A DNA stretch of 64,000 nucleotides from Halanaeroarchaeum sp. HSR-CO (GCF_024972755.1 NZ_CP087724.1:1736001-1800000); one strand, 5' to 3'; shown: positions 17,092-26,429, numbered from the stretch's first letter. Numbers and translations are program-made. Notes: a model not told the origin generated them from the letters alone.

Positions 17092-17652
17092 ATGGCTTCT
17101 CCCGACCGTGCAACCGTTCTCATCGTCGACGACGAACCACCACTCGTCGAACTGTTCGAGCAGTATCTCAAGGATGAGTACGAAACCAGGACCGCGACCG
17201 ATGGCGAAGCGGCATTGGCGCAGGTCGACGGCGACGTCGACGTCGCGTTGCTCGACCGCCGGATACCAGGAATGACCGGCGACGAGATACTCGAAGCGAT
17301 CCGGGAGCGGGGATATCAGTTCCCTATCGCGATGATTACGGCGGTCAACCCGGGCGCCGATATCGTCGATATGCCGTTCGACGACTATGTCACGAAACCA
17401 GTCGACAGAGCGAAGCTCACCGACGTCGTCTCCCTGCTTCTCGAGCGGAAGGACTACGACGAGAAGAGCCGCGAATTCTTCCAGCTCGCGACGAAACGGG
17501 CGGCCCTCGAAGCCAGTCCATCGTTCGACGGGGAGAACCGAGCGGAGTACCGGGCGATCACTCGCCGGATGAAAGAACTCAAATCGTCGCTCACCGAATC
17601 GCTAGAGAGCCTGTCCGACGGCGACATGAAAGACGCCTACCGGATGCTCTGA
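17092..17652 (+). CDS. Response regulator with HalX output domain
   Basis: A 186-residue two-component regulator. Receiver domain: acidic pair D13-D14 (IVDDE), phospho-acceptor D55 (ALLDRRIPGM), the switch Thr in AMITAV and the conserved Lys in YVTKPV. The C-terminal 65 residues (from about ERKDYDEKSREFFQL to the end) match the HalX domain, an alpha-helical module found on haloarchaeal receivers, of uncertain output. It is divergent from the kinase gene and separated from it by the 32-bp repeats. AATTATATGG overlaps the ATG region and GGTTAAAGG lies about 40 bases upstream, so the promoter is not certain. Confidence 0.9.
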   Translation: MASPDRATVLIVDDEPPLVELFEQYLKDEYETRTATDGEAALAQVDGDVDVALLDRRIPGMTGDEILEAIRERGYQFPIAMITAVNPGADIVDMPFDDYVTKPVDRAKLTDVVSLLLERKDYDEKSREFFQLATKRAALEASPSFDGENRAEYRAITRRMKELKSSLTESLESLSDGDMKDAYRML

Positions 17653-17751
17653 CGGATCGAGGAGGGCGAGATACCCGGTACGGACCACGGTCGATACGCG
17701 GTTCACATCCCGAACGAAGGTTTTTGGCCGACCCAACCCGAGTACGTCACG

Positions 17752-18054
17752 ATGGACGACTTCAGCCTCGACCTGCGTAATGCCGAAGAGCACATCGAGG
17801 TCGCCGAGGACGACGGCGAGGTCCGCGACGTCGGCGTGGTACTCGGCGTTCTAGACGGCGAGACCCCCGACGAGGAGTGGCTAACCGAGATCGCCGACGA
17901 CAACGTCTGCTTTCTGGCCGTCGAAGGCGACCTGAACGAACTGGCCGCCGGATTCGCCCGGGACATAAAGGAAGTGGACGGAACGCTCATGCACTTCCGC
18001 AAGTTCCTCGTCGTCGCCCCACCAGGCGTCGAGGTCGATACAGACAGGCTGTGA
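17752..18054 (+). CDS. DUF5779-like small acidic protein
   Basis: A 100-residue acidic protein (MDDFSLDLRNAEEHIEV). The strand VGVVLGVLDGETPDEEW and the segment GDLNELAAGFARDIKEVDGTLMHFRKFLVVAPPGV look like a compact alpha/beta fold. I associate this with the haloarchaeal DUF5779 family, from memory and unconfirmed. Nothing catalytic is visible. A TTTTTGGCC stretch about 25-30 bases upstream may be the promoter. Lies alone between the response regulator and the convergent GT-C gene. Confidence 0.75.
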   Translation: MDDFSLDLRNAEEHIEVAEDDGEVRDVGVVLGVLDGETPDEEWLTEIADDNVCFLAVEGDLNELAAGFARDIKEVDGTLMHFRKFLVVAPPGVEVDTDRL

Positions 18055-18075
18055 ACTTCCGCCGCGACCGACGGA

Positions 18076-19632
18076 TCAGCGATCCACCGACCGGTAGATG
18101 ACGACGCCGTCGTTCTCCATGACCCGTTGCCACTCGCCCGAGTGTTCGAACGACCGTTCGAGCGTGCCGAACTGCACGGCGTTCTCGCCACGGATCGTGT
18201 ACTGCCCTTTCTGCACGTAGACGTACGCCGGCGCTGCGTCCACGCGTTCGGCGACGGCGGTGACGCACTCGACGCTATGGCACGCCGAGACCGCCTCGAA
18301 TCCCTCGAGGTGGCGGTCGTAGGCCGCGGGCGTCGTCCACTCGACGCCCCACGGACCGAGCAGAATGGTGCGATCAGCGTGGGCGGAAAACTCCTCTGCG
18401 GTATCCCCGAGGACGACGAACGTCGCGTCCTTCGGCGTCTCGCGTTCGACCCAGTCCATCGCGGCCATGGCGTCGTCGTCGAGGAACGACGGCGTCATCC
18501 GATCGTTCACCTGGGTCATCGTGTGGGCGTAGTAGACGCCACCACCGACGGCCGCGAGAACGAGCGCGACCGTCATGACGGCGGTCCCGAGATCGGGCAG
18601 GTCGTCGTGGTTCGGCGACTCGAATTCGAGCGTCGCGGCGACGAGCACCGCCACACCCACGGCCGCGGTGACGGCCGCGAACCGCGGTTGCACGAAGACG
18701 AAGGTGGTGACGACGATCCACGCCGGGAGAAATCGGCGCCCCCGGATCACGAGGAGCAGTGCGACCAGCCCGGCGAGTATTGCATGCGTCGGCGGGTCGA
18801 GGAGGATGGCGACGAGGCCGCCACCGATACCTCCGTGGGTTCCGGCCGCGGCGGTGAGCGTGGTGATCCCGTGGACCGCGTGGACCCAGACGAGCCACGG
18901 GCTGGCGATGAGCAGTCCCCCCACGCCCACCACGGCTCCGCGAAGGAACCCGGATGCCGTTCGATCGCCGACCGCCCACCAGAGCAGGTAGGTGACGACG
19001 ACGAACAGCGAATACGTCGGGTGGGTCAACACGGTCAGCCCGAACGCAGCGGTGCCGCCGATCACCGGTACGGGTCGCCTGCGCTCGAAGACGTGGTATC
19101 CCGCGTAGATTGCGAGGAGTGCGTAGAGGAACGCGAACGACCTGACCAGCCCACCGGCGGAGAGGTGCCATTGCATGGCCTGGGGCGTCAGTGCGACGAC
19201 GGTCGCGGCGACCGCCCCCGCCGGCCGCGAACCGCTGAGGTCCCGCGCGAGGAGGTATAACGGCACTTGCGCGAGGACGACCGCCATTCCCGGAACGACA
19301 CGTGCGAGCGACACGGCGTCCAAGCCGAGGTCGAGGAGCACGGCGAGGACGTAGAACTGCAACGGCGGATAGGCGAACGGAACGCCGTCGGCGGTGTACC
19401 CGGGAATCCGTTCCGGGGGCAGATACCCACCGGCCACGATCTCTTCGGCGATCTTCGTGTACAGGCCAGCGCCGTAAGCTGGATACGGGTTCGTCGCCAG
19501 ATAGACGGCCACCGCGATGACCGCCGGGAGGATGGCCAGTGCCAGCCAACGAGCGTCTCGACGATCGACAGGGAGTAGGCGGGTGTATCGGTGGAGCGCC
19601 CGACGGCGCGGTTGGGCGGTTCGATCGCTCAT
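18076..19632 (-). CDS. GT-C-like multi-spanning glycosyltransferase/mannosyltransferase
   Basis: A 518-residue membrane protein with about 11 hydrophobic helices in the first 400 residues and a soluble C-terminal domain (about 405-518). The first periplasmic-side loop has acidic and aromatic residues (NPYPAYGAGLYTKIAEEI, then PFAYPPLQFYVLAVL), the pattern of the GT-C fold (PMT, ArnT, AglB-like) where such a loop carries the catalytic acid. These enzymes use lipid-linked sugar donors. Its ATG overlaps the stop of the upstream arylsulfotransferase-like gene (ATGA), so both are co-translated. Acceptor and donor are unknown. Confidence 0.8.
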   Translation of the reverse strand: MSDRTAQPRRRALHRYTRLLPVDRRDARWLALAILPAVIAVAVYLATNPYPAYGAGLYTKIAEEIVAGGYLPPERIPGYTADGVPFAYPPLQFYVLAVLLDLGLDAVSLARVVPGMAVVLAQVPLYLLARDLSGSRPAGAVAATVVALTPQAMQWHLSAGGLVRSFAFLYALLAIYAGYHVFERRRPVPVIGGTAAFGLTVLTHPTYSLFVVVTYLLWWAVGDRTASGFLRGAVVGVGGLLIASPWLVWVHAVHGITTLTAAAGTHGGIGGGLVAILLDPPTHAILAGLVALLLVIRGRRFLPAWIVVTTFVFVQPRFAAVTAAVGVAVLVAATLEFESPNHDDLPDLGTAVMTVALVLAAVGGGVYYAHTMTQVNDRMTPSFLDDDAMAAMDWVERETPKDATFVVLGDTAEEFSAHADRTILLGPWGVEWTTPAAYDRHLEGFEAVSACHSVECVTAVAERVDAAPAYVYVQKGQYTIRGENAVQFGTLERSFEHSGEWQRVMENDGVVIYRSVDR

Positions 19633-21017
19633 CGTCGCTCGAATCGAACTGGCCAGCGAAGGCGCACCGAGACGTTCCGGTGGCGGTACTCCACGGCGGT
19701 CCAGGTGGAAACCGAGAGGATCAGGACCACTATCGCACCGAGCTGGAGTGGCCCGACCCAGCGCGGGAACGCGTACGAGACGAGGTTCTGGATATCCGTC
19801 GGGACGACCGAGCGATAGAGGCCGACGTCCTCGGGGTCATCACCGGCGCTCCGGGACGGGAGATCGAGGCTCGCCGCGCTCTCTCCGCCGCTGCTCTCGT
19901 CGTCGGTCCCCAGTCGTTCGGATTCGTAGGGGAACCCGATGTCCGCCGACCAGACGATTTCGCTCTGCTCGTCGAGTTCGAACACCCGATCACCGTTGGA
20001 GTCGGTGACCAGCGTATGCCCGTTGGGCAGTCGGTCGGCGTCACGAGGCCAGGTGATCCGTGCATCGGCGTACTCCCAGGACTGCTCCCACCCCTCGCCC
20101 GTCCACTGGTACTCGACGATGCGACCGTTCTCAGAGTCACCGATCAACACAGCGGGGCCGCCTCGCTCCGCGGGGATGAAATCCGGGTTGTGCTGTTCGT
20201 AGAGCGTGTCCAGTTCGCCGTCAGCACCGAGTGTCCAGTCCTCCAGAAGGCCCTTCTCGAGGCCGACGAAAGCAACCTGGTCCTGGTTGCGGAGGCTCAC
20301 CATGACGGCCTCCTGCCCGTCGATCTCGACGTACTCGACGTCGTTGCTGTGTGTCCAGTCGTCGGGCCAGGGGCCGCCACCCTGGATGGAGTACTCAGCC
20401 TGGGCGTCCCACTCCCACTCGATCACGTCGGTCACGGTATTCACGATGTACACGCGATCGCGGTCGATGTCGGCCACGAGCAGTCGCTCCTCGTCGATCC
20501 GATCGACGTCGTGCCACCGACTCGAGTGTTTGCCCGGGGTGATGCGCTCGTAGATGGTCTCTCGTTCACCCGTGGTGAGGTTGACACGGTCGACCCCGTT
20601 TCGGGTGCAGGCGCCGCTGCCGTCGCAGTCGCTGCCCTCGAGGTGTTCGGAGTAGACGAACTCCACGGTGGCGGTCGTGCCCGCGACCGGATCGACGTCC
20701 CAGTATCGGGTGTACTGGTCCTCGTAGTAGTAGATGCTGCCGTCGGGCGCGAACGCGACGAGTTCGGAGCGGGCACGTGGGCCGTCACCCTCGTCGGCGA
20801 CGAAGGCGTTCGAGTCGGTCGCGACCACGGTCACGTTCTCCCTGGGGGCGACGACCGGGGAGCGATCACCGGTGACGAACGCCTGCTCGACGACCGGATC
20901 GCCGGTGATCCGGTCGCTCTGCCGGACCGCATCGACGTAGCCGACCGTCAGGACCGCAGTAGAGAGGACAACGAGCGCGGCGAGGAGGGCGCGCTTGCGA
21001 CCGAGACCAGCGTCCAT
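19629..21017 (-). CDS. Arylsulfotransferase-family beta-propeller protein, membrane-anchored
   Basis: A 462-residue protein with an N-terminal signal/anchor helix (KRALLAALVVLSTAVLTVGY) and a C-terminal transmembrane helix (LQLGAIVVLILSVSTWTAV). Between them are propeller-like repeats such as WTHSNDVEYVEIDG, GDSENGRIVEYQW and WPRDADRLPNGHTLV, typical of the arylsulfotransferase (ASST) superfamily. True ASST enzymes move a sulfate between phenols; many archaeal members are only fold relatives, and I see no certain catalytic His. ATG at 21017 fits a CATTACCC box about 27 bases upstream. Co-translated with the GT-C gene, so both probably act on the same extracellular glycan. Confidence 0.8.
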   Translation of the reverse strand: MDAGLGRKRALLAALVVLSTAVLTVGYVDAVRQSDRITGDPVVEQAFVTGDRSPVVAPRENVTVVATDSNAFVADEGDGPRARSELVAFAPDGSIYYYEDQYTRYWDVDPVAGTTATVEFVYSEHLEGSDCDGSGACTRNGVDRVNLTTGERETIYERITPGKHSSRWHDVDRIDEERLLVADIDRDRVYIVNTVTDVIEWEWDAQAEYSIQGGGPWPDDWTHSNDVEYVEIDGQEAVMVSLRNQDQVAFVGLEKGLLEDWTLGADGELDTLYEQHNPDFIPAERGGPAVLIGDSENGRIVEYQWTGEGWEQSWEYADARITWPRDADRLPNGHTLVTDSNGDRVFELDEQSEIVWSADIGFPYESERLGTDDESSGGESAASLDLPSRSAGDDPEDVGLYRSVVPTDIQNLVSYAFPRWVGPLQLGAIVVLILSVSTWTAVEYRHRNVSVRLRWPVRFERR

Positions 21018-21140
21018 GCTGGCAGTATCGATTTCGGGGGTAATGTGTTCAGCGATAGTTCCAGCGGACACTAGTTCGTCACACCGGTAGGCGTCGCGAC
21101 CGTGAGATAGCCAGCGCCTAACCCGTGGGACGAGTCGTCC

Positions 21141-21830
21141 TCACCCGGTCGGCGTAATGGTGAGAAAGTGGCCGTCTGGATCGCGAATCCGCACCCAATC
21201 GTCGTCGCGAGTGGTCTCACTCGCCAGATCGGCGACCCGGTCCCGCACTGCCACCGGGTCGGTCGCGGTGAACCCGACGTCGACGTGGACGCCGCCCCTG
21301 GCATCGGCGAGTCCTCGCTGGGGTTCCCAGAGTTCGAGGTCGACAGGGCCGGTCATCCGGACGCGTCGGCGCGAGTCCCCACGGTCGACGACCGAGAAGC
21401 CGAGCTCAGAATAGAACGTCTCCGCCCGCTCGAGGTCCTCGACCTCGAAGACCACCTCGAAGATACCGGTGAGCGACTCCTCGGCAGCCGGATCGCCGAC
21501 GCTTCCAATCTCTGCGCAGTGACCGTCCGGGTCGAACAGGTACACCGACTGCGAGGAGCCGAATGAGTGTTCTTCGATATCGTGGTCCCGCTCGAGACGC
21601 GAGACCCACCCGTCGTACTGTGCTGGCGGCGTCGCCATCGCGAAGTGGACGTGGAGGCCACCCCGCGGAACCGGTCCCGGTTCGACCAGGCGGAGTTCGT
21701 GGTCGCCGACGGGGAACACGACCGACCCGTCTCGGTAGGCGGGTTCGAGGTCGAACGTCTCCGCGTAGAACTCGCTCGCGCGCTCGGCGTAGAGCACCTC
21801 CAGCGAGAGCCACGCCAGGTCGTCGAGCAT
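21141..21830 (-). CDS. Two-domain VOC (glyoxalase/dioxygenase-like) protein
   Basis: A 229-residue protein with two vicinal-oxygen-chelate modules: residues about 1-108 (LAWLSLEVLYAERASEFYAETFDLEP, HVHFAMATP, FGSSQSVYLFDPDGHCAEI) and 115-229 (IFEVVFEVEDLERAETFYSELGF, HVDVGFTATD, VRIRDPDGHFLTI). The His/Glu metal ligands typical of VOC proteins are in place, including DPDGH at both domain ends. VOC proteins include glyoxalase I, extradiol dioxygenases and resistance proteins; the reaction is not deducible. ATG at 21830 is preferred, with a CTATTGGG box about 27 bases upstream. Confidence 0.87.
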   Translation of the reverse strand: MLDDLAWLSLEVLYAERASEFYAETFDLEPAYRDGSVVFPVGDHELRLVEPGPVPRGGLHVHFAMATPPAQYDGWVSRLERDHDIEEHSFGSSQSVYLFDPDGHCAEIGSVGDPAAEESLTGIFEVVFEVEDLERAETFYSELGFSVVDRGDSRRRVRMTGPVDLELWEPQRGLADARGGVHVDVGFTATDPVAVRDRVADLASETTRDDDWVRIRDPDGHFLTITPTG

Positions 21831-21907
21831 ACCCGACAGGACGGGCCGAAGCCCCAATAGCGTACCCCAGGTGGACATTTATCCCCTCGCCTGCCGTACA
21901 ACGGGAT

Positions 21908-22567
21908 ATGCCGTTCAAAGCGACCGGGGACCCGGGCGACCTGACCGTCGTCGACGAGTGGGACGAGGGCGTTGGCTGGATGCCCCATCCCGAGGAGACG
22001 ATGCAACGGGCCAGTCACGCCATCGTCGTGGACGGCGACGTCTGGGTCATCGATCCGGTCGACGCACCGGGCGTCGACGACCTGCTCACCGGTCTCGGCG
22101 AGGTGGTGGGCGTCGTCGTTCTTCTGGATCGGCATCAGCGGGACGCCGACGCGTTCGCCCAGCGATTCGACGTGCCGGTCTACCTTCCTCCCTACATCGA
22201 CCGCGAGTTCGATGCGCCGGTCGAGCGCCTCGGTGTTCGGCTGCCGGAGACGACCGTCCGCGTCCTCCACACGGTCGACCTGCCGTTCTGGCAGGAGGGC
22301 GCCCTCTTCGACGGCGAGACGCTGATCGTCGCGGACGCACTCGGCACGGTGGAGTACTTCGTCGTCCGCCCCGAGCGCATCGGCGTCCATCCGATGTTGC
22401 GCCCGGTGCCCCCGACCACGTTACGAGACCTGACGCCGGCACGGATCCTCACCGGACACGGCGAGGGCGTCTTCGAGGACGCGGAGTGCGCTCTCGCGAG
22501 AGCTATCGACGGCTCGCGAAACCGGTTGCCCCAGGCGTGGCTGAAGAGTCTTCGGTCGCTGGTATAA
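21908..22567 (+). CDS. Metallo-beta-lactamase-like protein with degenerate metal site
   Basis: A 219-residue protein whose layout (HAIVVDGDVWVIDPVDAPG strand pair, VVLLDRHQRDA, LPFWQEGALFDGETLIVADALG, and a late ILTGHGEGVF) follows the MBL fold. The usual HxHxDH is replaced by DRHQRD at about 74-79, so two of the zinc-binding histidines are missing. It may be a non-catalytic or altered-metal homologue. ATG at 21908 has a CATTTATCC box about 26 bases upstream (leaderless). It converges on the channel gene, whose stop is 7 bases away from this one's. Confidence 0.75.
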   Translation: MPFKATGDPGDLTVVDEWDEGVGWMPHPEETMQRASHAIVVDGDVWVIDPVDAPGVDDLLTGLGEVVGVVVLLDRHQRDADAFAQRFDVPVYLPPYIDREFDAPVERLGVRLPETTVRVLHTVDLPFWQEGALFDGETLIVADALGTVEYFVVRPERIGVHPMLRPVPPTTLRDLTPARILTGHGEGVFEDAECALARAIDGSRNRLPQAWLKSLRSLV

Positions 22568-22573
22568 CCCTAA

Positions 22574-24259
22574 TCACTCCTCGGTCGTCTCCGGTCGCGT
22601 GACGTCGAAGCGCTTGAAGAACTCGTGCATGGCGTCGTCCGTTCCGACGATGGTCAGGCGGTCGCGTGCCGCCAGGACGCGCTCCGGGTCGAGGGTGCTC
22701 GTGATCCCGTCGTCGTCTTCGATGGCGACGACCCGACACCCGGTCGTCTCGTAGATGCGAGATTGCGCCAGCGTCTTGCCAGCGAATGGCTCCGCAGACA
22801 CCTGCACGAGTCGAATCTGGCTCGCCGGTTCGAGGACCTCCTCGCCGCGCAGTTCCCGCGCGACCATCCGCGCGCTGACCTGCGGGACCGAGAGGACGTA
22901 ATCGGCGCCGGCGCTGAGGGCCTTCCGGGTATCGCCTGCCTTGCTGATGCGGACCAGAATCTCGGCGTCGGGGTTCATCGACCTCGTGAGGACGGTCGCC
23001 AGCAGCGCCGCCGAGTCGTTTGGAAGGCCGACGATTATCGCTCCGGCATCTGCCACGCCAGCCTCCTCTAAGGTCGACCGCGAACTGGCGTCACCGACGA
23101 TGTCCACACCGGGTTCGTCGTCTCGGTCGACGACCGTGACGTCGATGTCGGCCGCCTCGATCACCGAGTGCGCCGCACGTCCCACTTCGCCCATCCCCAG
23201 GAGGACGATCCGATCGTGTTCGCCGAACGTTCGCGGTCGGCGGGTGAACTCGCCCAGTTCGTCGAGGGCTGCGTCGTCGCCGGAGACCAGCAACACGGTG
23301 TTGGCCTTGATGACGGCGTCCGGACTCGGTGGGAGCTGGAGTTCACCGTCGATCCACGCGCCGATGACGTTCGCGCCGGTCCGCTCGCGGATCCGCGACT
23401 CGCGGATCCGTTTGTCGATCAGCCGACTATCGTGAGAGATGGGAATCTCCGAGACGTTGAGGTCTTCACCGAGTTCGACGGCGTCACGGATCTCCGCGTC
23501 GAAGGAGGCGACCGCCTTCTCCGCCAGCCGATGGCCGAGGACGCCGTGTGGCGAGAGGACGGTGTCGGCCCCCGTGTCGAGGAGGACGTCCTCCATCGCG
23601 CTGTCGTCCGTCAAGGCCACGATCTCCACGTCGGGCCGGATGGACCGGACCGTCAGGATGGTGTCGACGTTGGCTTCGTGGGCGTCCGTGATGACGGCCT
23701 GAGCCGAATCGATGCTGGCGCGTTTGAAGGCCGATTCCTCCTGTGGCGACCCGTGGATAGTGGAGTAGCCGTCGTTCGAGAGGTCGATGGCGTTCTCCTC
23801 GTCGGAGGAGATGAGGACGTACTCGATGTCCAGGTCCTCGAGTTCGTCGAGGAGGACCGCGGAGTCGCGGCGGTACTCGCAGATGATGACGTGGTCGTTT
23901 TTCGGCGAGAGGCGGTCGTCGAGGTCGACCTCGGCACTCGAGAACAGCGGGATGACGATGAGACGCAGGGTGAAAAAGCCGATGGCGATGCCCGTCAGTT
24001 GCATGAACACGATGTAGAGGTTCATGGCCGGCGACTCCCAGGGCGAGTCGGCGCCGTACCCCGTGGTCGTCATCGTCTCCACGACGATCTGGAGGGAGTG
24101 GAACAGCGACCGGGGATCGTCCTCGAAGACGCGCATGCCGACGTTGTAGAGCACGGTGTAGAGGCCGATGATGACGCCGAGGCCGACAAGGTAATAGACG
24201 ACCCGACGGTTCCGCCGCGAATAGCTGCCGACAGAGAACGATTTGGGGAGAATATCCAT
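22574..24259 (-). CDS. Potassium channel with two RCK (TrkA-N/TrkA-C) units
   Basis: A 561-residue protein. Helix 1 (about 20-42), pore loop with selectivity filter TTTGYG (64-69), and helix 2 (about 82-105) form a two-helix channel as in MthK. It then has two cytoplasmic RCK units: the first Rossmann segment begins NDHVIICEYRRDS (about 125), the second DRIVLLGMGEVGRAAHS (about 345), each followed by a TrkA-C-type segment. The first Rossmann loop lacks a full GxGxxG, the second has it. Gating by nucleotide, Ca2+ or pH is known in the family. A double-RCK fusion can form the gating ring with a single gene. Haloarchaea rely on high K+. Confidence 0.9.
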   Translation of the reverse strand: MDILPKSFSVGSYSRRNRRVVYYLVGLGVIIGLYTVLYNVGMRVFEDDPRSLFHSLQIVVETMTTTGYGADSPWESPAMNLYIVFMQLTGIAIGFFTLRLIVIPLFSSAEVDLDDRLSPKNDHVIICEYRRDSAVLLDELEDLDIEYVLISSDEENAIDLSNDGYSTIHGSPQEESAFKRASIDSAQAVITDAHEANVDTILTVRSIRPDVEIVALTDDSAMEDVLLDTGADTVLSPHGVLGHRLAEKAVASFDAEIRDAVELGEDLNVSEIPISHDSRLIDKRIRESRIRERTGANVIGAWIDGELQLPPSPDAVIKANTVLLVSGDDAALDELGEFTRRPRTFGEHDRIVLLGMGEVGRAAHSVIEAADIDVTVVDRDDEPGVDIVGDASSRSTLEEAGVADAGAIIVGLPNDSAALLATVLTRSMNPDAEILVRISKAGDTRKALSAGADYVLSVPQVSARMVARELRGEEVLEPASQIRLVQVSAEPFAGKTLAQSRIYETTGCRVVAIEDDDGITSTLDPERVLAARDRLTIVGTDDAMHEFFKRFDVTRPETTEE

Positions 24260-24379
24260 CGGTGAGTACGGTAACTGGTACCCAGCAGGACAAAAAGAAT
24301 TGGGTCAGTACGGATGGGTCAGGGGCCGCGATTTGGTCGGCAGTCCCCTCATTCGTCTTCCAGACGTTCGCTCTCGTAT

Positions 24380-25297
24380 TCAGTCGTCTTCCAATCGTTC
24401 GATGCGTCTGAGTTGCTCGCGGTGGAGCGTGACCATCAGGTCGGAGAGGAAGCCGAACATGACGAGCATCCCCCCGAAGAGGGTGGCGAGCGTGGCGAGG
24501 AGCGCGATGACGTTGTGCGAGATGCCGAAGGCGAACCACTCGTAGCCCACGTAGAGGCCGAGGAGCACGCCGACCAGCAGCGAGAGGCTGCCGACGCTCC
24601 CGAAGTAGAACATCGGGTTCGAGGTCTTCGCGAGCGCGTAGAGCGTGTAGAGGATGCGCCCGCCGTCCTTGACGGGATGGAGGTTCGTATCCGACCCGTC
24701 GGGTCGCGCCTCGTAGGTGATGGGGACGACCGTGGTCGAGATACTGTGTTTGGCGCACTCGACGGCCATCTCCGTCTCGATGCCGAAGCCCTCGGCGTCG
24801 AGGTAGAGTTTCTCCATCGAGTCGACCGTGAACGCGCGATAGCCCGAGAGGATGTCCGCGAAGTCCTGGCCGTGGACTTTGCGGAACATCCCGTTGAAGA
24901 GGCGATTGCCGAATTTGTTGAAGCGAGTCATCGCCCCCGGTTCCATGTTGGCGAAGCGGTCGCCGATGACGTGCTCGGCATCTCCGTCGAGGAGTGGCGT
25001 GAGGAGTCGGTGGGCCTCGTCAGGGCGGTAGGTGCCGTCGCCATCGAGCATGAGGATGTACGGTCGTTCGATGTACTCCAGGGCTTCACGGACTGCCTGT
25101 CCCTTGCCCTGGCCCGACTGCTCGATGACCTCGGCACCGTGTTCGGCGGCGACTTTTCTGGTTCCGTCCGTCGAGTGTCCGTCGACGACGAGGACGTTTG
25201 CGAGACCTTCGGCCTGGAGGCCGTCGACCACGTCGCCGATGGTCTCGGCCTCGTCCAGGGTGGGGATGAGCGCGCAGACGTCCTCGTACTCCGGCAT
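24380..25297 (-). CDS. aglJ: S-layer N-glycosylation glycosyltransferase AglJ
   Basis: A 305-residue GT2 enzyme with a GT-A domain (residues 1-230) and two C-terminal transmembrane helices (about 236-290). Seen: LIPTLDEAETIGDVVDGL, VVDGHSTDGT, the catalytic-site LMLDGDGTYRPD, and FADILSGYRAFT. AglJ of Haloferax volcanii adds the first sugar to dolichol phosphate in the N-glycosylation pathway, and the sequence resembles that family throughout. It sits at the edge of the core, next to a large glycan island, but has its own promoter. The GATTTGCTTTCGCCG stretch before the ATG is not a clear TATA box. Confidence 0.9.
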   Translation of the reverse strand: MPEYEDVCALIPTLDEAETIGDVVDGLQAEGLANVLVVDGHSTDGTRKVAAEHGAEVIEQSGQGKGQAVREALEYIERPYILMLDGDGTYRPDEAHRLLTPLLDGDAEHVIGDRFANMEPGAMTRFNKFGNRLFNGMFRKVHGQDFADILSGYRAFTVDSMEKLYLDAEGFGIETEMAVECAKHSISTTVVPITYEARPDGSDTNLHPVKDGGRILYTLYALAKTSNPMFYFGSVGSLSLLVGVLLGLYVGYEWFAFGISHNVIALLATLATLFGGMLVMFGFLSDLMVTLHREQLRRIERLEDD

Positions 25298-25375
25298 TAC
25301 CGGGAGTGTGTTCGGAGGGGTGGAAAAGATTTGCTTTCGCCGCTAGTTCTCTGGTGAGTGTGTTTCCACGGAGAA

Positions 25376-25505
25376 TTCAGTGCCTCCGAAAGCCCCCTCC
25401 CGCTCGGGTCGGGGGACTTGCTGCGCGCTTCGGGCGCTTCGCGCCCTCCAGTGCTTGCTGCGTCCGCCTTCCCCGACCGGTCGGCCCCTTTCGAAGCCCC
25501 ACCCA
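25376..25505. repeat. Dispersed non-coding element, copy 1
   Basis: Begins with CCGAAAGCCCCCTCCCGCTC and ends with GTCGGCCCCTTTCGAAGCCCC-AC (25480-25502). The 23-base end is identical at 31532-31554, and the start is matched by CCGAAACCCCCTCCTGCTC near 31340. The interior differs between copies. It contains short GC-rich palindromes (GGGCGCTTCGCGCCC). Looks like a repeat-family member with conserved ends and a variable middle. Confidence 0.65.
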
Positions 25506-25542
25506 AGGGAAATTCCCGTTCGAGATATGTGTGTGAAAGCGT

Positions 25543-26205
25543 TCAGTCGGTAACCTGCTCGCGCAATTCCGGCGGCAGCGACTCGATGATCTCGTCACCG
25601 GGGAAGGATTCCAGATTCTCGGGATCGAGGTCCGCGTAGAAACGGTGTTTGGACTGTGCATCTTCTTCGGCCCAGTCACTGCCCATGTACGCGAGGATGT
25701 CGGCGTCGAGCGAGAGGATACGACCATCGAGGGCACCCTTCGAGACGAACGCACTCTCGACGCTCCCGAAGAAGTACGTCGTGTTCTCGAACTCGAAGGA
25801 GTCCATGACGCTCAGTTCGATGTTGCCCACGGCGTCCGCGAGGAGGGGGACGTCCACCGATTTCCCGGGCACGGTCTCCAGGTCGAGGTGGTCGATCTTG
25901 TCGATGTCACGGCCGCTCACCATGCCCGCGAGGGTGACCGCGTCGATCAATTCTGTGGAGGGAGCGGCGAGGACGAACTCCCCGCTCTCCTCGATGAGGT
26001 CGTGGGTGTAAATCTTCTGGCTGACCGCGAGGAGGTAGCGGAAGGGGTTATAGCCGGCCAGCATCCACCACGAGGCGGTCATGATGTTCGGCCCCTCGTC
26101 TTCGTGTTTGCTCACCACGAGGGCGGGGACCGTCGGTTTGAAGATGGCCTTGGAGTCGTACTCCCCGATCTCGTCGAAGTGGTCGTCGACGGTAGGCTGG
26201 GTCAT
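25543..26205 (-). CDS. Flavin reductase-like FMN-binding split-barrel protein
   Basis: A 220-residue protein with the flavin-reductase (FlaRed/RutF-like) split-barrel pattern: FKPTVPALVVSKHEDEGPNIMTASWWMLAGYNPFRYLLAVS, EFVLAAPSTELIDAV and FFGSVESAFV. Such proteins bind FMN and reduce flavin or are part of redox systems; the substrate is unknown. ATG at 26205 (MTQPTVDDHF) is chosen since the sequence before it is not conserved-looking. Some promoters are not evident. Sits between AglJ's dispersed element and the GC-to-AT junction and reads toward aglJ. Confidence 0.82.
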   Translation of the reverse strand: MTQPTVDDHFDEIGEYDSKAIFKPTVPALVVSKHEDEGPNIMTASWWMLAGYNPFRYLLAVSQKIYTHDLIEESGEFVLAAPSTELIDAVTLAGMVSGRDIDKIDHLDLETVPGKSVDVPLLADAVGNIELSVMDSFEFENTTYFFGSVESAFVSKGALDGRILSLDADILAYMGSDWAEEDAQSKHRFYADLDPENLESFPGDEIIESLPPELREQVTD

Positions 26206-26429
26206 CGTCGATTCGACAGTTGGGTGAGCGGGGCATCGACGTTCCGGTCTCGGCGGGATTCGTCGATAGTGCTCGGGAGTTCGTTCACTCACGTTGGATT
26301 GGGTGTTGTGGGTCGTCGATGATGGGGAGAGTGAGGGGGCACGTCACGTAAAATCCCGAGATAGAGTGGCCACCAAGGAACACCTATTTAGCAACTACTC
26401 GAGAGACCCACTCACATGGTCGTGAAGCC

